Assembly (NCBI RefSeq): GCF_042680125.1
Contig: NZ_JBHTNY010000005.1
Reading direction: 5' to 3' (one strand)
Origin: Robinsoniella peoriensis
GTDB taxonomy: Bacteria > Bacillota > Clostridia > Lachnospirales > Lachnospiraceae
DNA: 64,000 nucleotides
In this document: one piece after another, positions 1-8,198 of the stretch
Position numbering within the stretch: position 1 is the stretch's first letter
Layout: every line of letters starts with the position of its first letter
Made by a program: the position numbers and the translations under genes
The notes under the pieces: generated by a model
The model's database searches: none
What the model saw: only the letters and a program-made list of their open reading frames with translations
Told to the model about the DNA's origin: nothing

Positions 1-2
1 TT

Positions 3-104
3 TCAGCAAGGTATGTAAAGCTTTGGGCAAAAGATTCCAAATCACAGGAAGCAGGAAAAGTTTTCGCATCGGCAGCAGAAATCCGGCTCGGATATGAAGA
101 ATAG
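3..104 (+). CDS. C-terminal tail of an exported protein, discoidin (F5/8C)-like end (partial)
   Basis: An open frame runs in from the left edge and stops at TAG 102-104, giving about 33 residues. The sequence contains RYVKLWAKDS and then FASAAEIRLGYEE. This pattern (strand, short loop, 'ASAAEI' strand) is typical of the last strands of F5/8 type C (discoidin) carbohydrate-binding domains found at the ends of clostridial glycosidases. Nothing more of the gene is visible, so its enzyme class is unknown. It lies 15 bases before the next secreted protein, in the same direction, and may be co-transcribed with it. Confidence 0.5.
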   Translation, partial: SARYVKLWAKDSKSQEAGKVFASAAEIRLGYEE

Positions 105-119
105 GGGGGTGTAAATACG

Positions 120-3100
120 ATGAAAAAGAAGCTTTTATCAATGATTACGGCACTGGCTGTCATTGTTTCCAGTATTGCACCGGGAATAACAGTAAGTGCG
201 GCGGCTGATCAGGAGGCCACGACAGGAACTACCTATTATGTCAGCACATTAAATGGAAAGGACAGCAATGATGGAACATCGGAATCGAATGCTTTCTACA
301 GTTTACAGAAAATAAATGAATTAACGTTACAGCCCGGAGACCGGGTACTGCTGGAATCCGGATCGGAATTTACAAATGGGTACCTGCATCTTTATGAACA
401 ATCTGGCTCCCCGGAGTCACCGATTGTCATAGACAAATACGGAGATGGAAACAATCCTGTAATTAATACAAACGGGCAGGGGATCTGGTACCAGAACTAT
501 GGAGGAATGCTGGACAATGTAAATCATGTCTTTAAAGGATATGTTTCGTCATCGGTACTCCTGTATGATTCGGAATATATAGAGATCAAGAACCTGGAAA
601 TAACTAACAGGGGTCCAAAAATTGAAACCGTATATAACAATCAAAAAGTTATGGAACGTACGGGAGTAGCTGCCATTGCCCAGAACAAGGGTACTGTAGA
701 CCACATTTACCTAAATCAGCTGAACATACATGATGTAATCGGAAATGTATACGATAAGCACATGGACAACGGCGGAATCCAGATGAATGTCTTGAAACCG
801 AAAAATGAAGAAGCAACAGGGATCTCAAGATATAATGATGTTAAAATAGAAAACTGTTACCTGGACAATGTAAATCGTTGGGGGATTGCGATTGGTTATA
901 CTGCATACTTTGATAAGTTTGCAGGTACGGCAATTCCGGATGATGTCATTGCAAAATACGGTCACGGAAATGTTGAAATCCGGAATAATTACGTGAAAGA
1001 AGCCGGGGGAGATGCCATAACAACTATGTATTGTGACCGCCCGTTGATTGAGTATAACGTATCAGATGGTGCGGCAAGGCAGATAAATGATGCCGACTAT
1101 ATTGCAACGGGTCAAGGAAAAGTGGCAGCTGGGATTTGGCCGTGGAAATGTAAGGATGCGGTATTCCAGTACAATGAAGCGTTTGATACTTATTTTAATG
1201 GGGATGGTCAGGCCTGGGATGCTGATTCCGGAGATGGAACAATCTACCAGTATAACTACAGCCATAATAACGGCGGCGGGTGTGTAATGTTCTGCCTGCA
1301 GCAGTCGTACCGTAATATTTTCCGTTATAATATCAGCCAAAATGATCTGTCAGGCGTGATTAATGCACCAGCCCAGCCGGATTCCCATATTTACAACAAC
1401 GTCTTCTATGTAAAAGAAGGTGTTCCGTTTATTCGTCCGGGCATGACCGGAGGTGTTATGAATGTGGAAAATAATATTATCTATTATGCCGGTGATCAGG
1501 CAAAAACAGAAAGCTGGACCTTAAACGGAACCAGAGCAAGCTATAGCAACAACCTCTATTATAACTATGCCAATATTCCTGGAGATGATGAGAATGCGGT
1601 AAATGTAACGGCAGGAACACAAGTGTTTGAAGATCCGGGAAAAGCACCTTCAGCTACTAATGGTGTGATAAATTCCCATGAAGACCCGTCTCAGAAAACC
1701 GTATTTGACGGATATAAGCTGGCTGAAAATTCACCTGCCATCAATGCCGGAAAAGTTATACAGGATAACGGAGAACAGGATTTCTTCGGTAATGAAATAA
1801 CAGGAATACCGGACATTGGGGCACATGAATCTGATATTGCCAGCATGGGCTTGTTTTCATCCGTATATACTATTGCAGACCGTCAGATTAGCGGGTTGGC
1901 AATGAACACAACTGTAGAGCAATTTTTAGGCAATTTAGTTTACGATAAGAAATTAGAAGTACATGTATTTGATAGGGAAGAGCAGGAGCTGACAGGGAAG
2001 GATATTGTGTCAGGCGGCAGCAAGCTGACTTTATCTGATGGAAATGCGACGGTTGAATATGTGGTAACGGCAAGTACGGACAATAGTATCAAGGATTCTA
2101 TTTTTGAGATCAGGGATGATGCAGTCTATGTACCAATGACGGAAAAAGCAGCTGTCTCTGTAGAGGATATACTTACTGGAATTACCGTGCATGATACGGC
2201 AGTTAAAAAGCTTTATCAGAATGATGCCGAAGTTACCCAAGGAAATGTGAAAGATGGCATGACCTTAAAAGTAATTGCGGAAGACGGTTCCGAAGCAGAC
2301 TATACAATCACTGCTAAAAATGAGTATCATTGGGCAAAGGATTTTGTAGAGGAACAGCAGGGGAATGTGTGGTTTGCCCAGCAGAAAGAAAATGACACAT
2401 ATAGCAATATGACTGTATTCGATCCTACGTATGCCACTTGGAACGGAAAAGAATACGCTATCATTGGTCTGCAGGGAAACAAAGGACAGCCAACGGCAGA
2501 TAAGAATGGGTTATTCTGTGATTCTCTGGCAGTTGCCCAGCGTGCACAAGGCTATTCAGCAGCTTATCGTTCACCTGTGTCAGGAAATATCATCATGTCA
2601 TTTAAAGACATGGGGGATAAGAAAAACGCATATCTCCGCCAGGCATCTGCTGCTTCAACGAATACGGGATCAAATGTATTCCTGACGATTACCAAAAACG
2701 GTGAGCAGGTTGGTGAAAAAGTTCAGATACCAAATGATGGAAGCGGTGTGGAAATTGCTCCTTCTGCTATGCAGGTTGCAAAGGGGGATTATATCAGGCT
2801 TGAGATCAACAATGAAGGCAGTCAGAATGCAAGTCGTCCTTCTGCATATGTTACACCTGTCATTACTTATGTAGATGCAGCTGAAACGGATACCCAGGCA
2901 CCAACCACTCCTGATAATATAAAGGCAGAGGATATTACAAGTACATCAGCTAACATCAGCTGGGATGCATCTGCCGACAATGTAGGCGTTACAGGATACG
3001 AAGTAAAAAATGGAAATGAAATTATAAAAAATATCTCGGAAGGTACAAGTGCCAGCCTGGATGGATTGATTCCTTCAACGGAATATACCATAACAGTAAC

Positions 3101-5423
3101 TGCATTTGATGCAGCAGGCAACAAATCAGAGCCGGGAAGTGTTACCTTCGAGACAAAACAACTGGAAGATACCCAGAAACCAACAGCACCTGCAAATATA
3201 AAGGTAACCGATATTACGGACACTTCAGCGACAATTACCTGGAATGCGTCTGCAGACAATGTTGGGGTACGGGGATATAAAGTATTAAATGGTAGTGAAG
3301 AATTAGCAGATGTAACAGATACCAGAGTTACCTTACAGGAATTAGCACCCGAAACAGATTATGCTTTGACGATTGTGGCATATGATGCAGCAGGCAACCA
3401 TTCGGATCCTGCCGCCGCAACATTTACAACAGCAGAGAAACCGGATACGGAAAGCCCGACAGTACCTGCCGATGTAAGAGCGGAAGATATCACCGATACT
3501 ACCGCTATGATCTTATGGACAGCTTCTGCCGATAACAAAGCAGTAGCAGGATACCGGGTTAAAAATGGTAATGTAATCCTGAAAGATCAGGTAACCGATA
3601 CAAAGGTACAACTGGTTAATCTGGAACCTGGAACGGATTATGTCATAAATGTTGTGGCATATGATGCAGCCGGAAACGAATCAGCTCCGGGAAGCGTATC
3701 ATTTACCACTCTTGGAGAGACAGCGGAACCGGATACGGAAAAACCGTCAGTACCGGCGGATGTTAAGGCTGAAAATGTTACATCAGATACAGCAGAAATT
3801 TCCTGGACGGCTTCTGCAGATAATATTGGGGTAATCGGCTATAAAGTAATGAATCAGGAGACGCTGTTAGCTAACGTAACCGATGGCACAAGTTTCCAGT
3901 TAAAGGAATTGGCTGCAGCAACAGAATATACAATTGATATAATTGCATACGATGCTGCGGGAAATGAATCAGATCCGGGAAGCGTTACGTTTACAACTTC
4001 CGAACTGATAGATGAAGAGGCACCCTCAACGCCTGCCAATATAAAAGCAGAGCGCATAGCCCAGACATCGGCATGGATCAGTTGGAATCCTTCCAACGAC
4101 AATATCGGAGTGACAGGATATGAAGTGAAAAATGGTGACAGCATACTTGCAGAAGTAACAGGGGAAACCAGAGTAGAATTAAAGGATCTCTTACGAGGTA
4201 CGGAATACACAATCAGCATCACGGCACACGATGCAGCCGGAAACCGGTCAGAACCCGGAATAGTGAGCTTTACCACATTAAGGGCAGATGCTTCCGGATT
4301 AAATGCAAAAATTATAGAAGCACAGGCTATTAAAAATGACAATGGCATATATACAAAGAGCAGCTATGCAGATTTACAGAATGCAATTTTAGATGCTAAA
4401 GAAACTGCAGAGAATAAAAACAGCAGTGATGAAGACATCCGGACGGCAATAGCGGATTTACAGGATGCAATGAAGCTGGTGAAGGTAACTTTGACCCTGA
4501 ATACTGGCAAGGCAGAAATGGAAGCAGGAGATATGCTGCAGCTTACCCCGTTAACTAATGAAACAGAAGCAGTAGTCACCTGGAGTTCGTCCAATGAGAA
4601 AGCGGTCTCTGTTGACACAAAGGGAATGGTGAAAGCAATTGCACCCGGAACAGCTGCAGTAAAAGCAAATCTGGGCTCAATCACTGCAGTGTGTACGATT
4701 ACGGTAAAATCCAGACCGGCACCAACACCGGGACCGACGCTGACGCTGAACAAGAGCAGAGTGACCATTTATACCAAAGGAACCAAGACAGTTAAATTAA
4801 CTGCAAAAGTGACAGGTCCAAGTAAAAAAGTAACCTGGAAATCCAGTGATTCGAAAATAGCAACCGTGAAAAACGGTAAAGTAACTGCGAAAAAAGCAGG
4901 TAAAGTAACAATTACGGCAAAGGCAAACGGCATTCAGAAGACATGTCTTATAACTGTTAAAAAACCTGCATTAAAGCTTAGCAGATCCAGACTTACACTG
5001 TATACAAAAGGAAAAACAACAGCAGAAATAAACGCAAAGATAACAGGCTCCAGCAAACGAATTGTGTGGAAAACCAGCAATAAAAAAATCGCAGCAGTTA
5101 AAAACGGCAAAGTTACAGCCAAAAAATCAGGCAGGGTAACGATCACCGCAAAAGCAAACGGCATCACAAGAAGATGTGAAGTAACGGTGAAAAAACCAAG
5201 CCTGAAAGTGAAAAGCGGTATGGAAATATTCCTGAAAAAAGGAAAAACTGCCAAAATATCCGCAAAAGCAAAGCCAGACGGAAAGATCATATTTAAATCC
5301 AGTAAGAGTAAGATCGTTACTGTAAGCAAAAAAGGTGTGGTAAAAGCACTTAAAAAAGGAAGAGCTGAAATCACCGTATCCTGTAACGGGGTAAAGAAAA
5401 TAATAAAAGTTCATGTAGATTAA
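120..5423 (+). CDS. Secreted multidomain protein: beta-helix, five FN3, FIVAR, four Big_2
   Basis: A 1767-residue exported protein. The start is set by a purine-rich site (AGGGGGG) about 10 bases upstream. Residues 1-28 are a Sec signal peptide ending near VSAAAD. Residues about 40-580 look like a right-handed parallel beta-helix (YYVSTLNGKDSNDGT opening, many N- and Y-rich rungs), the fold of pectate-lyase-like enzymes and some glycosidases. Residues 590-920 are two unassigned beta-rich modules. Five FN3 domains follow (about 923-1387), each beginning P..P.... and ending with a D.AGN.S.PG motif. A FIVAR module is at 1394-1457, then four lysine-rich Big_2 domains to the end. There is no LPXTG or S-layer motif, so it is released or held by the basic C-terminus. 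The enzymatic activity of the helix cannot be told; I see no diagnostic catalytic motif. It is probably a polysaccharide-acting or polysaccharide-binding protein, given the GH95 gene nearby. Confidence 0.75.
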   Translation: MKKKLLSMITALAVIVSSIAPGITVSAAADQEATTGTTYYVSTLNGKDSNDGTSESNAFYSLQKINELTLQPGDRVLLESGSEFTNGYLHLYEQSGSPESPIVIDKYGDGNNPVINTNGQGIWYQNYGGMLDNVNHVFKGYVSSSVLLYDSEYIEIKNLEITNRGPKIETVYNNQKVMERTGVAAIAQNKGTVDHIYLNQLNIHDVIGNVYDKHMDNGGIQMNVLKPKNEEATGISRYNDVKIENCYLDNVNRWGIAIGYTAYFDKFAGTAIPDDVIAKYGHGNVEIRNNYVKEAGGDAITTMYCDRPLIEYNVSDGAARQINDADYIATGQGKVAAGIWPWKCKDAVFQYNEAFDTYFNGDGQAWDADSGDGTIYQYNYSHNNGGGCVMFCLQQSYRNIFRYNISQNDLSGVINAPAQPDSHIYNNVFYVKEGVPFIRPGMTGGVMNVENNIIYYAGDQAKTESWTLNGTRASYSNNLYYNYANIPGDDENAVNVTAGTQVFEDPGKAPSATNGVINSHEDPSQKTVFDGYKLAENSPAINAGKVIQDNGEQDFFGNEITGIPDIGAHESDIASMGLFSSVYTIADRQISGLAMNTTVEQFLGNLVYDKKLEVHVFDREEQELTGKDIVSGGSKLTLSDGNATVEYVVTASTDNSIKDSIFEIRDDAVYVPMTEKAAVSVEDILTGITVHDTAVKKLYQNDAEVTQGNVKDGMTLKVIAEDGSEADYTITAKNEYHWAKDFVEEQQGNVWFAQQKENDTYSNMTVFDPTYATWNGKEYAIIGLQGNKGQPTADKNGLFCDSLAVAQRAQGYSAAYRSPVSGNIIMSFKDMGDKKNAYLRQASAASTNTGSNVFLTITKNGEQVGEKVQIPNDGSGVEIAPSAMQVAKGDYIRLEINNEGSQNASRPSAYVTPVITYVDAAETDTQAPTTPDNIKAEDITSTSANISWDASADNVGVTGYEVKNGNEIIKNISEGTSASLDGLIPSTEYTITVTAFDAAGNKSEPGSVTFETKQLEDTQKPTAPANIKVTDITDTSATITWNASADNVGVRGYKVLNGSEELADVTDTRVTLQELAPETDYALTIVAYDAAGNHSDPAAATFTTAEKPDTESPTVPADVRAEDITDTTAMILWTASADNKAVAGYRVKNGNVILKDQVTDTKVQLVNLEPGTDYVINVVAYDAAGNESAPGSVSFTTLGETAEPDTEKPSVPADVKAENVTSDTAEISWTASADNIGVIGYKVMNQETLLANVTDGTSFQLKELAAATEYTIDIIAYDAAGNESDPGSVTFTTSELIDEEAPSTPANIKAERIAQTSAWISWNPSNDNIGVTGYEVKNGDSILAEVTGETRVELKDLLRGTEYTISITAHDAAGNRSEPGIVSFTTLRADASGLNAKIIEAQAIKNDNGIYTKSSYADLQNAILDAKETAENKNSSDEDIRTAIADLQDAMKLVKVTLTLNTGKAEMEAGDMLQLTPLTNETEAVVTWSSSNEKAVSVDTKGMVKAIAPGTAAVKANLGSITAVCTITVKSRPAPTPGPTLTLNKSRVTIYTKGTKTVKLTAKVTGPSKKVTWKSSDSKIATVKNGKVTAKKAGKVTITAKANGIQKTCLITVKKPALKLSRSRLTLYTKGKTTAEINAKITGSSKRIVWKTSNKKIAAVKNGKVTAKKSGRVTITAKANGITRRCEVTVKKPSLKVKSGMEIFLKKGKTAKISAKAKPDGKIIFKSSKSKIVTVSKKGVVKALKKGRAEITVSCNGVKKIIKVHVD

Positions 5424-5496
5424 AGCTTAGATATCCGGCAGTATTTTGTTAATGACGGATCGTAATGTCTGAATGCAGAAAACCTGCAGGCTGGTG

Positions 5497-5530
5497 AAAC
5501 AGAGAGATGGATACTCATCTCTCTGTTTTG
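5497..5530 (+). terminator. Rho-independent terminator of the beta-helix gene
   Basis: A perfect 13-bp stem AAACAGAGAGATG / CATCTCTCTGTTT with a 6-base loop, the 3' arm running into a T stretch. It lies 74 bases after the stop codon. Confidence 0.8.
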
Positions 5531-5617
5531 AATAGGGCAAAAATAATGCATGAAAAGAAGAATCTGCATAATTTATGATTTTAATACGCATGCTATGAAA
5601 AAGCGAGGTGATAAATC

Positions 5618-6052
5618 ATGATTACGAATGCAGAACAAGAGATTCTCTATGGAATCTGTAAAGAAAGTAAAACGGCACTTCTTGATATACACACCATATT
5701 GAGCAAGGTGTACGATGATGAGCTGGCACTCGATTTGAATTTGCAGGCAGCCAGGTATTCAAGACTGGAAGAAAAAGCGGCTGACAGCCTGCGGGAAAAG
5801 GGAATATCAGATACGGCACTTAAGCTGGGTGACAGGACAAAACGCTGGGCATCCCTGCAGGCAGGTACGGTATTTAATGTAAGTACTTCCCATATAGCTG
5901 ACATGATGATACAAAAGAAAGAAGAACGGCTTACTGAGGTCAAGAAAACAGTAGACCATAATCCGGTTGTGCACAATATGGTATATGAACTCGCAGAAGA
6001 ATTTCTGGGATTCGAAGAAGATACCATCCGGATTCTTAAGTCATATTTGTGA
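5618..6052 (+). CDS. Small all-helical protein of unknown function
   Basis: 144 residues, start supported by GAGGTGAT six bases upstream. I do not recognise the family. The sequence is predicted almost wholly helical, with no signal peptide and no membrane segment, and begins with NAEQEILYGICKESKTALL. The spaced acidic residues in helices (for example EEKAADSL and AEEFLGFEED) recall four-helix-bundle proteins such as the ferritin-like DUF2383 group, but no complete metal motif can be pointed to. It stands alone between a terminator and the glutamate dehydrogenase promoter, so the context gives no role. Confidence 0.6.
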   Translation: MITNAEQEILYGICKESKTALLDIHTILSKVYDDELALDLNLQAARYSRLEEKAADSLREKGISDTALKLGDRTKRWASLQAGTVFNVSTSHIADMMIQKKEERLTEVKKTVDHNPVVHNMVYELAEEFLGFEEDTIRILKSYL

Positions 6053-6093
6053 AAAGGTCCCAAAATATATTGTAAAGAAATGTCAAAAATTAC

Positions 6094-6122
6094 TTGTCAT
6101 CAGCTTCTGTACATTATATAAT
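6094..6122 (+). promoter_or_regulatory. Sigma-A-type promoter of gdhA
   Basis: TTGTCA at 6094-6099, a 17-base spacer, and a perfect TATAAT at 6117-6122. It is followed by an 80-90 base leader before the gdhA ribosome site (AAGGAGG). Confidence 0.8.
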
Positions 6123-6209
6123 ACAAAATGGAACTAAAATGTAAAGGGCAGATGGTATGAGGAGTGTCTGTTTTTTGCTGGAAAACATTTATGCTAAGGA
6201 GGATTTAAA

Positions 6210-7544
6210 ATGTCATATGTTGATGAGGTAATTGAACTGGTAGTGAAAAAGAACCCTGCTGAATCTGAATTCCATCAGGCAGTGAAAGAAGTTCTGGAAT
6301 CTTTACGCGTTGTAGTAGAAGCAAATGAAGAAAAGTTCAGAAAAGATGCATTGCTTGAAAGACTAGTAGAGCCGGAAAGACAATTCAAATTCCGCGTGCC
6401 TTGGGTAGACGACAAGGGACAGGTACAGGTAAACACAGGATATCGTGTGCAGTTTAACAGCGCAATCGGACCTTACAAAGGCGGTCTTCGTCTTCATCCA
6501 TCCGTAAATATAGGTATTATCAAATTCCTGGGATTCGAGCAGATTTTCAAGAACTCACTGACAGGTCTTCCGATTGGCGGCGGTAAAGGTGGATGTGATT
6601 TTGATCCTAAGGGCAAATCAGACAGAGAAGTTATGGCATTCTGCCAGAGCTTTATGACAGAGCTTTGCAAATATATTGGCGCTGATACAGACGTGCCGGC
6701 AGGAGATATTGGAACAGGTGCAAGAGAAATCGGATACATGTTCGGACAGTATAAGAGAATCCGCGGCGTTTACGAAGGCGTATTAACAGGTAAAGGTTTA
6801 TCCTACGGTGGATCTTTAGCTAGAACAGAAGCTACCGGATATGGTTTATTATATTTAACAGAAGAATTATTAAAGATCAACGGAAAAGAATTAGCAGGCA
6901 AAACCGTAGCAGTATCCGGTTCCGGAAATGTTGCAATCTACGCAACCCAGAAAGCACATCAGCTGGGTGCTAAAGTTGTAACAGTAAGTGATTCTACCGG
7001 TTGGGTTTATGATCCGGATGGAATTGACGTTGATGTATTAAAAGAGATTAAAGAAGTAAAACGTGCAAGATTGACAGAATACAAAAACTACAGACCAAAT
7101 GCAGAATACCATGAAGGCAAAGGCGTATGGACAGCAAAAGTTGATATTGCCCTTCCATGTGCGACACAGAATGAACTGGATGTAGAAGATGCTAAGACAT
7201 TAGTAGCCAACGGCTGCTTCGCAGTATGCGAAGGTGCAAACATGCCTACAACACTGGAAGCAACAAAATACCTTCAGGAAAACGGCGTAATCTTTGCTCC
7301 TGGTAAGGCTGCAAATGCAGGTGGTGTTGCTACTTCCGCACTTGAAATGTCACAGAACAGCGAAAGACTGAGCTGGTCATTTGAAGAAGTGGATTCCAAG
7401 TTGCAGGGAATCATGGTTAATATCTGCCATAATATGTCAGACGCTGCAAAACGTTACGGACAGGAAGGCAACTATGTATTAGGTGCTAACATCGCAGGAT
7501 TTGAAAAAATTGTAGATGCAATGAACGCACAGGGAATTGTATAA
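6210..7544 (+). CDS. gdhA: NADP-type glutamate dehydrogenase
   Basis: 444 residues, the usual length of hexameric clostridial and proteobacterial GDHs. It interconverts 2-oxoglutarate plus ammonium and glutamate in the cytoplasm. The N-terminal catalytic domain shows NTGYRVQFNSAIGPYKGGLR and the PIGGGKGGCDFDPKG motif with catalytic Lys126 (Lys125 of the mature Clostridium symbiosum enzyme); DVPAGDIGTG carries the proton-transfer Asp. The Rossmann half has GSGNVA. The start follows an AAGGAGG site. Its codon choice is biased to a few preferred codons, as in highly expressed genes. It has its own promoter and terminator and so is monocistronic. The NADP preference is taken from the subfamily, not proven here. 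Confidence 0.95.
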   Translation: MSYVDEVIELVVKKNPAESEFHQAVKEVLESLRVVVEANEEKFRKDALLERLVEPERQFKFRVPWVDDKGQVQVNTGYRVQFNSAIGPYKGGLRLHPSVNIGIIKFLGFEQIFKNSLTGLPIGGGKGGCDFDPKGKSDREVMAFCQSFMTELCKYIGADTDVPAGDIGTGAREIGYMFGQYKRIRGVYEGVLTGKGLSYGGSLARTEATGYGLLYLTEELLKINGKELAGKTVAVSGSGNVAIYATQKAHQLGAKVVTVSDSTGWVYDPDGIDVDVLKEIKEVKRARLTEYKNYRPNAEYHEGKGVWTAKVDIALPCATQNELDVEDAKTLVANGCFAVCEGANMPTTLEATKYLQENGVIFAPGKAANAGGVATSALEMSQNSERLSWSFEEVDSKLQGIMVNICHNMSDAAKRYGQEGNYVLGANIAGFEKIVDAMNAQGIV

Positions 7545-7555
7545 TAGTATAAAAA

Positions 7556-7590
7556 TATCCCGTAAGTACTGTACTTGCGGGATTTCTTTT
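7556..7590 (+). terminator. Terminator of gdhA
   Basis: The stem ATCCCGTAAGTAC / GTACTTGCGGGAT (one G-U pair) has a tight loop and a following TTTCTTTTT run, directly after the gdhA stop. Confidence 0.8.
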
Positions 7591-7621
7591 TGTCAGAATA
7601 TTCATAACACAGAAGTAAAAA

Positions 7622-7683
7622 GATGTTCAAAGAACATCGATGTTGACAGGTAGCCTACAAGTGGGAGACAAGTGGGCGACAAA
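7622..7683 (+). repeat. Inverted repeat plus tandem 11-bp repeats in the gap before the GH95 gene
   Basis: The 654-base gap between gdhA and the GH95 gene holds three ordered signals. At 7622-7638 is GATGTTCAAAGAACATC, a perfect 7+7 inverted repeat. At 7643-7648 is a consensus TTGACA. At 7657-7678 are two tandem copies of ACAAGTGGG(A/C)G with a partial third, one helical turn apart. This resembles a regulator-binding array, but no -10 box is found at the right distance from the TTGACA. The function is unknown. Confidence 0.4.
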
Positions 7684-7888
7684 CATTTAAATGTGAAATA
7701 TAATCTATATTTTATTCATTTCAATGAGTAATAATTTCATTGCTTTATTTTCATAGAATGCAAAAGGGAAAGGTGATTAAACGCAATATTATGATTCCGC
7801 CATGTGCTATCTGAAGTTCATATTTAAGAGTTTCTTATAACATTATTGTTACTGGGAAAGTATAGAAAAGACCTTATAATAATAGAAG

Positions 7889-7929
7889 GAGTGCATCAAA
7901 ATGTAAAAGTTTTGATGTGCTCTTTTTTT
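7889..7929 (+). terminator. Orphan terminator with an SD-AUG-UAA mini-cistron in its stem
   Basis: A 13-bp stem GAGTGCATCAAAA / TTTTGATGTGCTC (two G-U pairs) is followed by seven T. No gene ends upstream of it, since gdhA already has its own terminator about 300 bases earlier. The 5' side reads AAGGAG, nine bases, ATG TAA: a ribosome site and a start codon directly followed by a stop. It may end a small RNA or be the leftover of a lost gene. Confidence 0.55.
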
Positions 7930-8139
7930 GGTGTTCTTTGTGGTTTCGGCTTATTTGATAGAACTTAATGGTGTCGTTAAATTAATTTGTATCATATATT
8001 TAAAACATTAACTAAAAAACATGCGTATGTGGTAAAAATGCTGTAATAATAAATACAATATTTACCAAGCAAACAAGATAAAACAAAAAAATAAACAAAG
8101 AGGATAAATATAAGAATATATTTCGGGGTAATTTGTCTA

Positions 8140-8171
8140 TATAATACAATCATACGGAAACGGTATCCGTA
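8140..8171 (+). promoter_or_regulatory. -10 box and operator-like palindrome of the GH95 gene
   Basis: A perfect TATAAT lies at 8140-8145 with no convincing -35, suggesting an activated promoter. Directly downstream, at 8153-8171, is the near-perfect palindrome TACGGAAACGGTATCCGTA. Its position over the start of transcription fits a repressor operator. The central ACGGTA and flanking GGA/TCC resemble LacI-family sites, but the regulator is not identified. Confidence 0.5.
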
Positions 8172-8198
8172 AATTTGCAAAAAATTTGGAGGAGAGAA

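Noticed and set aside
2867..5414. Long minus-strand open frames under the FN3 and Big_2 repeats
   Set aside because: They mirror repetitive coding DNA on the opposite strand, have no ribosome sites and give low-complexity Ser/Phe/Val sequences.
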